From Phycisphaerales bacterium (GTDB taxonomy: Bacteria > Planctomycetota > Phycisphaerae > Phycisphaerales > SM1A02), in the NCBI GenBank assembly GCA_007693845.1, contig RECV01000142.1, positions 1-64,000 on the forward strand: 64,000 bases of DNA, given 5' to 3'. The translations under genes were made by a program, and so were the position numbers. This document shows, piece by piece, positions 17,523-26,761 of this stretch. Numbering within the stretch: position 1 is the stretch's first letter; each line of letters starts with the position of its first letter. The notes beneath the pieces were generated by a model. It was given only the letters and a program-made list of their open reading frames with translations. It was not told the DNA's origin and made no database searches.

Positions 17523-20036
17523 TCAGGACTCCAGTATCAGCACAGTAAGGTTGATGCCCAGCGAGAGCATGGCATCGCCGACGATTAATCCCGCTGCAAA
17601 CGGCACGCCCCACGCTTCGGCCCATGCCGCGCCCTTGATCTTCTTCACCGCCATGTTGACGAGGCATCCGATGCCGTAGGTCGCGATGAACATGAACGGC
17701 AGGAACATCGAGATGCCGACGAGCACGCCCAGGCCGGAGAACGCGCCGAGCCCGAGGAGGCAGCCGAGAATCGCGCCGAAGCCGTAGAGCGCGTACGGCA
17801 TCTCGCCGCCCTGCACGCCGGTGATGACCGCTTCCAGTGCGAACGCCTGCGGCGCGGGCATGTCCACCTCCGGGCCGATCGCCACGCCATCGGTCACGAG
17901 GTTCGCCTCGGCAATGATGAAGAGGACGAACATGGCGATGATCGGTCCCATCCAGACGACGCACAATTCAATGAACTGCTGTCGCTTGGGTTTCGAACCG
18001 ACGAGATAGCCGGTCTTCATATCGCCCATCATGTCCGCTGCGAGGGTGATCGCCACACATAACGCCGCGCCGAGCAACACCGCGCCGAGCACCGCGCCGG
18101 AGCCGGCGAGCATCAGAACAAGCACGATCGTCAACAGCGACATGCCGGAGATCGGCGACCAGTCGGTCATGCCCGCGCACTGGGAAATGATGATCCCGGC
18201 AAACCAGATCCAGACCGCGCCGATGATCGCAATCACCGCAGCGCGAATGTGCGGATTCAACTGCGAAAGCAGTCCCGGCCGGGCGAACTCGGAAGCCATG
18301 AACGCCTTGCGCTGCTCCTCGGTCCACTCCATCTCCCACATGAGCGCTGCATCTTCGGTGGCAAAGCCGATCGTGTACCCGCCGTACTCCGCAGTGTCGA
18401 TCTGCCGATCGATCGGTTCGTTCGTAATGGGGCAGTTGCCGGGGTTGATGGGCGTGTTGCCGGCGATATCCGCCGCAATGAACAGCACGATCAGGCCGAG
18501 CACGATCGACACGCCGATGGTTTTCAATCCGAGTTCATCGCTGCCCGTCTTCAACTTGCTGGCCGCGCCGATCGACTTGATCGCTTCCCGAATGGCGGGG
18601 AAGGAGAAGACGATGCCGAGCATCGCGCCGCCGAGCAGCAGCCCGATCCCGAGCGGCCGCGTGAACTCGGTGAGACTGTATCCGCCGGCCTGGTGCGCCT
18701 GAATGGTCGCGGGCATCCAGCCGGAGTTGTACGCAAGCGGCGTGATGAAGAAGTAGGCGAGAATCCCACCCGCCAGGACGAACAATCCCGCCTTGCCGGT
18801 GATGTACCCCGCGCCGAGGGCGAAGGGCGCGATCGCCAGAATCAGCGGGAACTGACCCGGCAGGCCGATCCACCGGCCGATGTCGATCGAGTTGTCCGCG
18901 AAACGTTTGTCCGGCCTGCCATCGCGGTTGCGATCCACGCGCCGCGTGAGCACCGGATCCGCGCCAAGGTCTTCGGCCTGGACATGCGCGGTGGCTTCTT
19001 CGTCGACCTCTGCCGGATACCGCCAGGGAATGTCCTGGTAGCCGAAGATCGGCCGGGTCGCCCAACCCGTCTGCCGACTGATCAGTTCGCTCCATTCCTT
19101 CTCGCCTTCCGAGGCAAGATAGGCGCGTCGGGCGAGGTGTTCGTTGTACGGCACGGCCGCGAGATCCGCTTCCAAGGCGCGGCTGACTTCACGATACTGC
19201 GCACGAAGTTCGAGCAGATTGTCCGCGCGGGCTTTGGCGGCCTCATCGCGCAGTCGGAGCAGTTCTCGCCGAGCGGCCGCCCGTTCACCCAGAGCGTAGA
19301 CCTCCTGAGGGGCAGCTTCTTCTTCGATCCACTGCGCGATCATCAATGTGTGATCGCGCTCCTCCGGGGTGATTCGATCACGCTCAACCAGCGCATCGAG
19401 TTCATCGAGCGAGGCGGTGAGCTGGATCGACGGCAGCGAGGCGGGAAGAACGATGATCGCGCCCAGCAGGCAGCCGACGAGCAGGACGACCGCCTTGGCG
19501 GTCCCCGCGCCGGGTGACTTGAGGATCGTCGCCACGCCAGTCGGGCTGGGGAAACGCAGCCGCTCGATATCCAGCATCTGTTTTCGCAGCGGAATGATGA
19601 ACACCGTGCCGAGCAGCGCTCCAGCCACGCAGGCGAGGGTGATCGTCCAGAAATCACGGTCACCCATGGTGATCTGGTAGCCGAGCAGGAAAAGCACCGG
19701 CACGGTGAAGATCACGCCGGAGTTGGACGTGTTCACCGCGGAGGCGATCGTCTGCGCGATGTTGGTTTCGAGGATCGACCCCTTGCGCAGCATGCCGCGC
19801 AGCACGCCGAAGCCGAGTACGGCGGCGATCGCGGATCCGCCGATCGTGAAGCCGATCTTGAGGCCGGCGTAGGTGATCGCCGCGTTCATCACGATCCCGA
19901 TCAGGATCGCAAAGACGATCGCACTGACCGTCACTTCGCGGTAGCGGGTCTGGAAGACATCCTGCAGGACGTTCTCGTCCTGCGGCGGCCCTTTGGGGGG
20001 TGTCGGGGGAGGCGGGGTCGATTCATGCTCAGCCAT
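17523..20036 (-). CDS. OPT-family oligopeptide/metal-chelate transporter with YHS-like and Ca-type loop inserts
   Basis: An 837-residue polytopic membrane protein. The N-terminal NAAITYAGLKIGFTIGGS segment and the later AQTIASAVNTSNSG stretch are typical of prokaryotic OPT transporters, which import oligopeptides or metal chelates with protons. Two soluble inserts stand out. A charged helical region (about 215-385) ends in a DRNRDGRPDKR loop resembling a calcium-binding DxNxDG site. A shorter loop (about 533-580) starts CPITNEPID and continues EYGGYTIGF, which resembles the YHS/TRASH heavy-metal module with most cysteines lost. GAGG eight bases upstream supports the ATG. The small membrane gene downstream is coupled. 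Confidence 0.9.
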   Translation of the reverse strand: MAEHESTPPPPTPPKGPPQDENVLQDVFQTRYREVTVSAIVFAILIGIVMNAAITYAGLKIGFTIGGSAIAAVLGFGVLRGMLRKGSILETNIAQTIASAVNTSNSGVIFTVPVLFLLGYQITMGDRDFWTITLACVAGALLGTVFIIPLRKQMLDIERLRFPSPTGVATILKSPGAGTAKAVVLLVGCLLGAIIVLPASLPSIQLTASLDELDALVERDRITPEERDHTLMIAQWIEEEAAPQEVYALGERAAARRELLRLRDEAAKARADNLLELRAQYREVSRALEADLAAVPYNEHLARRAYLASEGEKEWSELISRQTGWATRPIFGYQDIPWRYPAEVDEEATAHVQAEDLGADPVLTRRVDRNRDGRPDKRFADNSIDIGRWIGLPGQFPLILAIAPFALGAGYITGKAGLFVLAGGILAYFFITPLAYNSGWMPATIQAHQAGGYSLTEFTRPLGIGLLLGGAMLGIVFSFPAIREAIKSIGAASKLKTGSDELGLKTIGVSIVLGLIVLFIAADIAGNTPINPGNCPITNEPIDRQIDTAEYGGYTIGFATEDAALMWEMEWTEEQRKAFMASEFARPGLLSQLNPHIRAAVIAIIGAVWIWFAGIIISQCAGMTDWSPISGMSLLTIVLVLMLAGSGAVLGAVLLGAALCVAITLAADMMGDMKTGYLVGSKPKRQQFIELCVVWMGPIIAMFVLFIIAEANLVTDGVAIGPEVDMPAPQAFALEAVITGVQGGEMPYALYGFGAILGCLLGLGAFSGLGVLVGISMFLPFMFIATYGIGCLVNMAVKKIKGAAWAEAWGVPFAAGLIVGDAMLSLGINLTVLILES

Positions 20037-20113
20037 GCGTGATCCTCATGTGAAAAGCGTCGGGGTATCGTGACGGAACCGCCGATGAATTGCAACGCGG
20101 CCGGCCGATCGAC

Positions 20114-21442
20114 TCAGCCCGCCCGAGCCGAATCTGCTTCCGGCATCCGCCACGCCGCGATGCTGCCCGCCAGCGCGATCACGATCAAGACGACGATCAG
20201 CACCTGCACGGTGAAGATATCGGCGATCACGCCCAGCCCGGCGGCGGCGACCATCGCCACTCCCACGATCGTGTTCGAGAGCGCGACCCACGTCGGTCGA
20301 TCATCCTTCGGCGAGGCGTCGATGATCCACGTCTTTCGCCCCAGTCGGATACCGCCGTGCGCAAGCCCGACCAACAGAAACACCAGGCCGTACACGTAGG
20401 CGTTCCGCCACACTTCAGGCAATGCATCGAAGAACAGCGCGAACACGCCCGCGCCACCCGCAATCAGCCCCGCGACGATCATCACCCCTCGGCTGGAGCG
20501 ATCGGCAAACTTGCCCCAGACCGGGCTCGAAAGAATCTCCGCCAGACTGACCGCAATGATGAAGACCCCGAGCGCGCTGGAATCAATCGGATCAAGTGAC
20601 CGCGCGTGCAACGCGTAGAACGGAATCGATAGTTCCACGCCGGTCAACAGACACCGCGCGATGATGAAGCGGCGGATGCTCGACTCACGCTTGAGCAGCG
20701 TCCAGCCACCTTTCAGTTCGGTGAAGACCGTGCGGCTGCCATCGCTCGCGCCGGGCGGTTCGACCTTGAAGGCGAACAGGATCGAGCCGAGCGCCCAGAG
20801 CGCCGCTGCGATGACGATGAGCAGAATGAAAATGCCGACCGCATCATCGTTCTCCACGGTCTGCCGCAGAATCAACCCTGCTCCTAGCGCGAGCAAGCCG
20901 CCGAGACTCGCGCGCAAGGCCAACATGCGGCCACGGCGTCCCTTGGTGATGGTTTTGCCCACCACATCGCTGAAGGAAACTGACCCAACGCCGCTGGCGA
21001 TCGAAAAGATGAGCAGCATCGTGACAACCGCGAAGCCGGCCCCGAGCGGGGGGAGAAATGCAACGGCAATCGCCATCAGCACAAGCGCAATCGCCTGCGT
21101 GATCCCCGCACCGACCCAGAACCACTTGCGCACCGCCTTGCGGCGAATCGCCCCGGCAACCATCATCTGCGGCGCGAGCGAGCCCGCACGCCGAATCGGC
21201 ACGAGCCACCCGGCCAGAAACGACGGCGCGCCGATCGCGGAGAGCAGCCACGGCAACACCAGTCCCGGCGAGGCGAGCTGTTCCGCCAGCTTGGTCGCCA
21301 TGCCGTTGCCGATGTTCAGAAAGAAGTTGCGCGGCTGATGGCGACACGCCGACTCGGGAATGTCCTCGCACAACCGATCTTCATCATCATCGCCGGTCAC
21401 GAATGCGTACGCGCGGCCGATGGTGTCCTGGTCATTCGACAT
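20114..21442 (-). CDS. Major facilitator superfamily transporter
   Basis: A 442-residue protein with about twelve hydrophobic segments after a 60-residue acidic cytoplasmic N-terminus (DDDEDRLCEDIPESACRHQ). An MFS-type loop (FSDVVGKTITKGRRGRMLALRAS) lies between helices. The substrate is unknown. It is followed on the same strand by the OPT gene only after a gap of about 80 bases, and preceded at 50 bases by the end of the type III PKS gene, so it could export the polyketide product. It has its own promoter candidate with an inverted repeat around it. Nothing in the sequence separates a drug exporter from a nutrient importer. Confidence 0.85.
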   Translation of the reverse strand: MSNDQDTIGRAYAFVTGDDDEDRLCEDIPESACRHQPRNFFLNIGNGMATKLAEQLASPGLVLPWLLSAIGAPSFLAGWLVPIRRAGSLAPQMMVAGAIRRKAVRKWFWVGAGITQAIALVLMAIAVAFLPPLGAGFAVVTMLLIFSIASGVGSVSFSDVVGKTITKGRRGRMLALRASLGGLLALGAGLILRQTVENDDAVGIFILLIVIAAALWALGSILFAFKVEPPGASDGSRTVFTELKGGWTLLKRESSIRRFIIARCLLTGVELSIPFYALHARSLDPIDSSALGVFIIAVSLAEILSSPVWGKFADRSSRGVMIVAGLIAGGAGVFALFFDALPEVWRNAYVYGLVFLLVGLAHGGIRLGRKTWIIDASPKDDRPTWVALSNTIVGVAMVAAAGLGVIADIFTVQVLIVVLIVIALAGSIAAWRMPEADSARAG

Positions 21443-21443
21443 G

Positions 21444-21466
21444 AGGGCAGATCATAACGATGCCCT
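21444..21466 (-). promoter_or_regulatory. MFS gene promoter with -10-like TATGAT inside an inverted repeat
   Basis: On the minus strand TATGAT (21451-21456) ends eight bases before the ATG at 21442. It is flanked by AGGGCA (21444-21449) and TGCCCT (21461-21466), six-base arms with an 11-base centre, placed like an operator over the -10 element. Confidence 0.4.
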
Positions 21467-21493
21467 GACTTCGCATCGCCCGCTTGTTGCCGG

Positions 21494-22612
21494 CTACTGC
21501 GCCGTGGCCGGCAGAATCGGAAGCGCCTCGATGGTCAATCCCGGACCGAACGCCAACAACAGAGTCGGCAATGGTTCTCCGGCTCGCATCGCTTCCTCCA
21601 GAACGAACAGAACGGTGCCGGAGGACATGTTGCCCTTCTCGCAAAGAACCGTCCGGGCGGAGCGGAGTGCATCTTCATTCGGAAGCGAAAGGCCACGCTG
21701 CACCGCATCGAGAATGCCCGGCCCGCCGGGATGCACGCAGTATCCCGCAAGACCGATCCGATCGAAATGATCCTCGACGAACGATGCAATCGTCGCTTCG
21801 AGCGCTTCGGGCACACGTTTAGAGAGCGTCATCGCAAAGCCGGCATCGGTGATCCGCCAGCTCATCCAGTCCCGCCCTTCGGGAAGCAGCTTTGTTGCGC
21901 CGAGCGCGAGCCGGCCGAGCGAAGGCGGCCCCGATGCGGCGCCGTTCAATTCTTCGGATGGAGAACCCGTCACGATGACCGCGGCGGCGCCATCGCCGAA
22001 CAATGACGTTGCGACCTGATTCTCCATCGACTGATCATCGCGCAGATGCAGCGAACAGAGTTCACAGCAGACCACCAGCGCGCACGCATCGGGATCGGCA
22101 GCGCACGCGCCGATCGCGCTGCGCAAGCCGGTAATCGCGCCGAAACAGCCCATGTATCCGATCATGGTGCGCCGCACGTTGCCGGACAAACCCAGACGCT
22201 CAATCAGCGCAACATCCAACCCCGGCGCGGAGAAGCCGGTGCATGAGACCACGATCAGATCGGTCACGTCGCTCGCATTGATCCCGGCATCGCGAATCGC
22301 GCGATCGGCGGCCTCCATCGCCAGCGGCGGGGCTTCTTCGGCAAAAATGTCCATGCGCGCTGAGGTCGGCAGTGAGAACACCTCGCGCGGTGGGCGCGTC
22401 CCGTAACGCTGCTGAATCCCGGAAGCGCGGCAGAGGCGCGCCCATCGTTCGCGCCGGGTGCGGCTGAGTTCCCACAGTGACGCCAGTTCATCGATCAACT
22501 CATCCTGCCCGATGCGAATGTGCGGCACGGCCGTTCCAATGCTGCGCAGCAGCGGGGTCGTGCTAGGGCGCGAGATCCGGGGCAGGCGTTCCAGCGTGGG
22601 ACTGACCGTCAT
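21494..22612 (-). CDS. Type III polyketide synthase (chalcone/stilbene synthase-like)
   Basis: A 372-residue homodimeric ketosynthase that extends an acyl-CoA or acyl-AMP starter with malonyl-CoA and cyclises the chain to a pyrone, resorcinol or similar ring. The catalytic triad is visible: C156 in GYMGCFGAITG, H294 in CVHPGGPG and N328 in EKGNMSSG. The family C-terminal GFGPG is FGPGLTIE here. The ATG at 22612 overlaps the stop of the upstream FAD oxidoreductase as ATGA, so the two enzymes are made together. The frame is open further upstream but only as an overlap with that gene. Starter unit and product cannot be predicted from sequence. Confidence 0.92.
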   Translation of the reverse strand: MTVSPTLERLPRISRPSTTPLLRSIGTAVPHIRIGQDELIDELASLWELSRTRRERWARLCRASGIQQRYGTRPPREVFSLPTSARMDIFAEEAPPLAMEAADRAIRDAGINASDVTDLIVVSCTGFSAPGLDVALIERLGLSGNVRRTMIGYMGCFGAITGLRSAIGACAADPDACALVVCCELCSLHLRDDQSMENQVATSLFGDGAAAVIVTGSPSEELNGAASGPPSLGRLALGATKLLPEGRDWMSWRITDAGFAMTLSKRVPEALEATIASFVEDHFDRIGLAGYCVHPGGPGILDAVQRGLSLPNEDALRSARTVLCEKGNMSSGTVLFVLEEAMRAGEPLPTLLLAFGPGLTIEALPILPATAQ

Positions 22613-23796
22613 GCCGCCACCGCCTTGCCGGCCACCCGACCGGCGAGTTGCTGCGCGATGAACTGACGCCCGAGCGAAAAGCCGCAGACGGTGCGCACCA
22701 GTCCCGGTGCCCGCACCAGCCGGGCGATGGCCCGACAGCGACGTTGCGCCCGGCCGACCTCGCGCTGCCAATGCGCTTCGTAGGTGCGCGCGGTCGCGGC
22801 TGACCACTGGCCGTGTTGCTGCACGGCTCCGGCGAGCAGCAGCGCGGACTCCATCGCCCATGTCATGCCCTCGCCGGTGAAAGGTTCAATGTACCCCGCC
22901 GCATCCCCGATGAGCGCGCACGATCCGCCGGCAATCCGGTCGGGGGCGTGCGGCATCGGTCCGGCCGCGGTGAGTGACCGCATGTCGGTGGTTCTGATCT
23001 GATCGAGGCCAATCTGCTGGAGCATCTCGAAACGATTCGCCACGGCGCGCACGAATGCATCCGGGGCAAGCTTCTGCTCAGCCCGGGGCAGCACGAGCGC
23101 GCCGATGTGAAGCGTACCGCCCGCTTCGCGCACGATGCCAAGGTAACCCGTCCGGTCGAGAAACATTTCGATCGTTTCCGGGCGGAGTTCATGCTGGCCG
23201 GGGTCCTTGATCTGAAACGAGAACCCGTACCCCCGGCCGGTGCGCGATGGACTCCAACCGGCATGCCGCGCAACGCAACTGCGCAACCCATCCGCGCCGA
23301 CCAGCAGCCGGGTTCGCCATCGGGTTGTCGTTGCTTTGTGTGTGGCGGCCACGACCGCAGTATGACCATGGATGAATTCGATGCGCGCGGTCGCGGGCTG
23401 CATCACGATCGCGCCGTGTCGTGCGGCTTCATCAAGCAGCAACTGATCGAGATCCGTTCGCCTTACCATCAAACCGCGCGCGAGGCGAAATCGAACCGCG
23501 GCGCGACCGGACAGATGAAGGCCCAGCGCGCGGGTTTCACCGACCGCGATATCTTCGATCGGCTGTCGCAAGTCGATCGCATCAAGCTGGGGGAGAATGC
23601 GCGGGTTGAGACAGTGACCGCAGGTCGTCTCCCGGTTTCGCTGACCGCGTTCGATGATGATGATGCGCATGCCGAGTCGCGCCAGTTCACGACCGGCCAC
23701 CGCGCCGGCCGGACCGCCGCCGATGATGACAGCATCGGCGGATTGAACGCGGGAATCAGGCACGGGCATCTCCGGTCGGGATGATGAAACGGTCAC
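22609..23796 (-). CDS. FAD-dependent oxidoreductase, geranylgeranyl-reductase/monooxygenase type
   Basis: A 395-residue flavoprotein. The ADP-binding loop GGGPAGAVAGREL lies at about residues 26-38. The middle motif RWRTRLLVGADGLRS corresponds to the DG motif of FAD monooxygenases, and the second FAD motif is SCALIGDAAGYIEPFTGEGM. The family includes geranylgeranyl reductases and aromatic hydroxylases. Given the four-base overlap with the type III PKS it most likely hydroxylates or reduces the polyketide. The start is uncertain: GTG at 23796 or ATG at 23769, neither with a good ribosome site. Confidence 0.85.
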   Translation of the reverse strand: MTVSSSRPEMPVPDSRVQSADAVIIGGGPAGAVAGRELARLGMRIIIIERGQRNRETTCGHCLNPRILPQLDAIDLRQPIEDIAVGETRALGLHLSGRAAVRFRLARGLMVRRTDLDQLLLDEAARHGAIVMQPATARIEFIHGHTAVVAATHKATTTRWRTRLLVGADGLRSCVARHAGWSPSRTGRGYGFSFQIKDPGQHELRPETIEMFLDRTGYLGIVREAGGTLHIGALVLPRAEQKLAPDAFVRAVANRFEMLQQIGLDQIRTTDMRSLTAAGPMPHAPDRIAGGSCALIGDAAGYIEPFTGEGMTWAMESALLLAGAVQQHGQWSAATARTYEAHWQREVGRAQRRCRAIARLVRAPGLVRTVCGFSLGRQFIAQQLAGRVAGKAVAA

Positions 23797-23873
23797 GGCA
23801 ATACAGGCAGACGATCCTACGCCGGTTTCGCCCTTCGCGCCGAATCAGATGCATCGGTCGTTTCAATTCCGCC

Positions 23874-25142
23874 TTAGCCCGCCGCCACAACCTTCTCCGC
23901 CACATCGACTTCCACGTGAACCGGTTCGCGCAGGACATACTCCCGCTTGAGGCGCGGGTTCAATCGGCAGAGCATTTCGTGAGCAAATGTCCCGCCGCTT
24001 TCAGCCAGGGCGGGCAGGTGATTGGACGCAGCGCGGTCATCGGAAACGAGTTCAACCGTCATTCCGACATCGATTGCGGCGCGGCCGAAGCGCGCCACGG
24101 CGTCGGTCAGGTCGATCGTGATCTGATCCATGTTCACCGCGCCCACGACCGGCACATCACACGATTCCGTGCGGCCGTTCGCATCGATGCGCAGTCGCAC
24201 CATGCCCCCCGGCGTGTCGTTGGCCAGCTTTGCATCGCTCGCGCCGAGGTTCATCGGATATCCATCGGCGTAACCGACGGGGACGACCCCGATGACGGCG
24301 TCGCGCGGCGCGGTCCACGTCGCGCTGTAGCCGATCGTTCGCCCCTTCGGCACGGAGCGCACCTGAACGAGGTGACTCTTCCACACCACGGCGGGTTGAA
24401 GTTTTTCGCCTTCGATGATGATCTCGCCGCCTTCGATCATCTCCAGGCCGTAACCGGCCCAGGCGAGACCGATACGAATCATGGAACGGTGGTATCGTTG
24501 CGCGCGAAGCGTTGCGAATGTGCTCGCGCAGTGAATCAGACAATCTTCAGGAATGAAGTCGCCCGCATGATCGATGATCTCATTGAACTGCGTGAACTGG
24601 CGATCGGTAAAGTCGAGGTCAGCTTCGGCGTGGGCGAAGTGGGTGTAGAGTCCCGCCAGTTGAAGGCGCGGATGCCGACTGATGCGCTCGATCAGCGCGA
24701 GTGCGTCATCCGCATCGCACCCGCCGCGGCTCATGCCGGTGTCGATTTCGAGGTGGACGGGAATCGCTGCACCAAAGCGTTCAGCGACCGTGATCAGATC
24801 GTTCAGGTGCGCGTCATCGTGCACCGTCAGATGCAGACGACGGCAGATCAGGGCCCGGTAGATCTCGTCCAAGCGATCGATCTCGCGGACGGGCATCAGG
24901 ACGAGAATCGGCGCGGTAATCGCGCGCTTCAATAGTTCGGTGGCTTCCGCGGGGTCGTACACCGCGAGCATATCCGCCCCCGCGCCGATCAGGGTTCGCG
25001 CGATGCGCGGCGCCCCCAGGCCATAGGCATCGGCCTTGACGATCGGGCACAGCCGGCAGGAATCGCCGACGATCCGCTTGAGCAGCCGCAGGTTATGACT
25101 GACGGCGGCGAGATTGATTTCCACGAGACTGGTTTCGCGCAT
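23874..25142 (-). CDS. alr: Alanine racemase
   Basis: A 422-residue PLP enzyme interconverting L- and D-alanine for peptidoglycan. The PLP lysine is K36 in CPIVKADAYGLG. The second catalytic base is the tyrosine in RTIGYSATW. The phosphate- and substrate-binding segments IRIGLAWAGYG and VNMDQITIDLTD are present. Length is slightly above the usual 360-380 residues. The start at 25142 matches the family N-terminus (VEINLAAVSHNLRLLK). The upstream open frame to 25721 only overlaps the divergent helicase gene. It is divergent from the DEAD-box gene across about 220 bases with no recognisable operator. Confidence 0.94.
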   Translation of the reverse strand: MRETSLVEINLAAVSHNLRLLKRIVGDSCRLCPIVKADAYGLGAPRIARTLIGAGADMLAVYDPAEATELLKRAITAPILVLMPVREIDRLDEIYRALICRRLHLTVHDDAHLNDLITVAERFGAAIPVHLEIDTGMSRGGCDADDALALIERISRHPRLQLAGLYTHFAHAEADLDFTDRQFTQFNEIIDHAGDFIPEDCLIHCASTFATLRAQRYHRSMIRIGLAWAGYGLEMIEGGEIIIEGEKLQPAVVWKSHLVQVRSVPKGRTIGYSATWTAPRDAVIGVVPVGYADGYPMNLGASDAKLANDTPGGMVRLRIDANGRTESCDVPVVGAVNMDQITIDLTDAVARFGRAAIDVGMTVELVSDDRAASNHLPALAESGGTFAHEMLCRLNPRLKREYVLREPVHVEVDVAEKVVAAG

Positions 25143-25365
25143 AGCGGGCAGCGTCCGGGTTCGAGTCAGCGGCCGGATGTGGGGTGGCCATGCCCGACCG
25201 CCGAAGCAGGTGATGATAGACCATGTCCCATCGGTTGTATCGGCCGAACCGGCCGCGTACCATGATGGTGATGGCGCGATGAGCAGCGCCCCCATCGAGG
25301 GTTCTATCGGTCGAGCCGCTGGCCACCCACGACTGGTCGGCCGGATTCGATCGAAAGGAACCAAA

Positions 25366-26757
25366 TTGAGTGAAGTTATGACCCAGACGACCCCCAGCAA
25401 GAATTCCCCTGCGGAATCGGATATTTTCGCCTCCGGCCAGACGTTTGCCGAGCTCGGCCTGCGGCCGGAGATTCTCGACGGCATCACGAAGATGGGCTTC
25501 GTACACCCCACGCACGTGCAGTCGAAGCTGATCCCCCTCGCCCTGGAAGGCAAGGACATTCTCGGCCAGTCGAAAACCGGAACGGGAAAGACGGCGGCGT
25601 TCGGCCTGCCGATTCTGCACAAGACCGATGGCAAGTCGCCTTTCGCCTCACTGATCCTCGTTCCGACGCGCGAACTGGCGATCCAGGTCACCCATGAACT
25701 GCGTGAGCTCGCTCGCTCCACCGACCTGAAGATCGTGGCGGTGTACGGCGGTCAGCGCATGGGGGTCCAGATCACCAAGCTGGAGAAGGGGCCGGACATC
25801 ATCGTCGGCACGCCCGGCCGGGTGATGGACATGCACCGCCGCGGCCATCTGCCTTACGACAAAATACAGTTCGCCGTGCTCGATGAAGTCGATCGCATGC
25901 TCGATATCGGCTTCCGCGATGACATTCGGCGGATTCTCGGCACGATCAAACAGAAGCACCAGACGATCTTCGTCTCCGCGACCATTTCTGATGAAATCGA
26001 CAAACTCTCGCGGCAGTACATGAACAATCCGGTGCGGCTGGAGTTGACGACATCCAAGAGTCTCACCGTTTCGCAGGTCACGCAGAAGTATTTTCCCGTC
26101 CAGCCGTGGGACAAGAATCGCCTGCTGCTTCATCTCCTGAAGAGTCACAAACCCGCGATGACGATTGTGTTCTGCCGCATGAAGCAGACGGTCGATGCGC
26201 TGACGAGCTATCTGAATCGGAAGAACGTCGAAGCGCACGCGATTCACGGTGACATGTATCAGGGCAAGCGCAACAGCGTGATGCAGAAGCTGCGCGCCGG
26301 GGAGTTGAGCGTGCTGGTGGCGTCTGACCTTGCCGCGCGCGGCCTGGATGTTGATGACATCACGCACGTGATCAACTTCGACCTGCCCGAAGATCCCGAA
26401 GTCTACGTCCACCGCATCGGCCGCACGGCCCGGGCGGGACGCGACGGCATCGCCTGGTCGTTTGTGACACCCGATCAGGGTCACTTGCTGACGGAGATTG
26501 AGAAACTGACCAACACGGAGATTCAGGTGGAGGACTTCGGCGACTTCAAGCCCGGTCCGATGCCGAAGGAAATCTCCGAACGGATGGAAGCGGATGCGAA
26601 GCGGCAGCAGGAACAGCGCACCAAAGCCAGCCGCACCTCTCCGCGTCCGCCTTCAGAGAAGGAAGCCACTGATCCCAGCCGTTTCCCCGGCGGGCTGGTG
26701 CCGAAAGAGGTCCCGAAGCGCCGTCTGGGCGGCCGGCTTCGCACTCGTCGCGGTTGA
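25366..26757 (+). CDS. DEAD-box RNA helicase (RhlE/CsdA-like)
   Basis: A 463-residue ATP-dependent RNA helicase. In order: Q-motif region (FAELGLRPEILDGITKMGFVHPTHVQ), Walker A SKTGTGKTAAFG, motif Ia PTRELAIQ, motif II as DEVD rather than DEAD, SATISD (motif III) and HRIGRTARAGRDG (motif VI). A basic Lys/Arg/Pro-rich tail after about residue 400 probably binds RNA. It would unwind duplexes in rRNA maturation or mRNA decay. I chose TTG at 25366 because AAAGGA at 25354-25359 is six bases upstream. ATG at 25378 is the alternative. The stop is four bases from the convergent gene. Confidence 0.93.
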   Translation: MSEVMTQTTPSKNSPAESDIFASGQTFAELGLRPEILDGITKMGFVHPTHVQSKLIPLALEGKDILGQSKTGTGKTAAFGLPILHKTDGKSPFASLILVPTRELAIQVTHELRELARSTDLKIVAVYGGQRMGVQITKLEKGPDIIVGTPGRVMDMHRRGHLPYDKIQFAVLDEVDRMLDIGFRDDIRRILGTIKQKHQTIFVSATISDEIDKLSRQYMNNPVRLELTTSKSLTVSQVTQKYFPVQPWDKNRLLLHLLKSHKPAMTIVFCRMKQTVDALTSYLNRKNVEAHAIHGDMYQGKRNSVMQKLRAGELSVLVASDLAARGLDVDDITHVINFDLPEDPEVYVHRIGRTARAGRDGIAWSFVTPDQGHLLTEIEKLTNTEIQVEDFGDFKPGPMPKEISERMEADAKRQQEQRTKASRTSPRPPSEKEATDPSRFPGGLVPKEVPKRRLGGRLRTRRG

Positions 26758-26761
26758 GTGA

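Noticed and set aside
18249-19517. 422-residue plus-strand frame over the OPT gene
   Set aside because: The product is Arg/Asp/Gln-rich without domains; the OPT frame is supported by helices and family motifs.
25143-25365. Search for a cold-shock or other riboswitch in the alr/helicase divergent gap
   Set aside because: About 220 bases with only short chance stems (such as CGATG/CATCG); nothing that I could defend.
25648-26484. 278-residue minus-strand frame over the helicase
   Set aside because: It is opposite to DEAD-box motifs and has no independent evidence.
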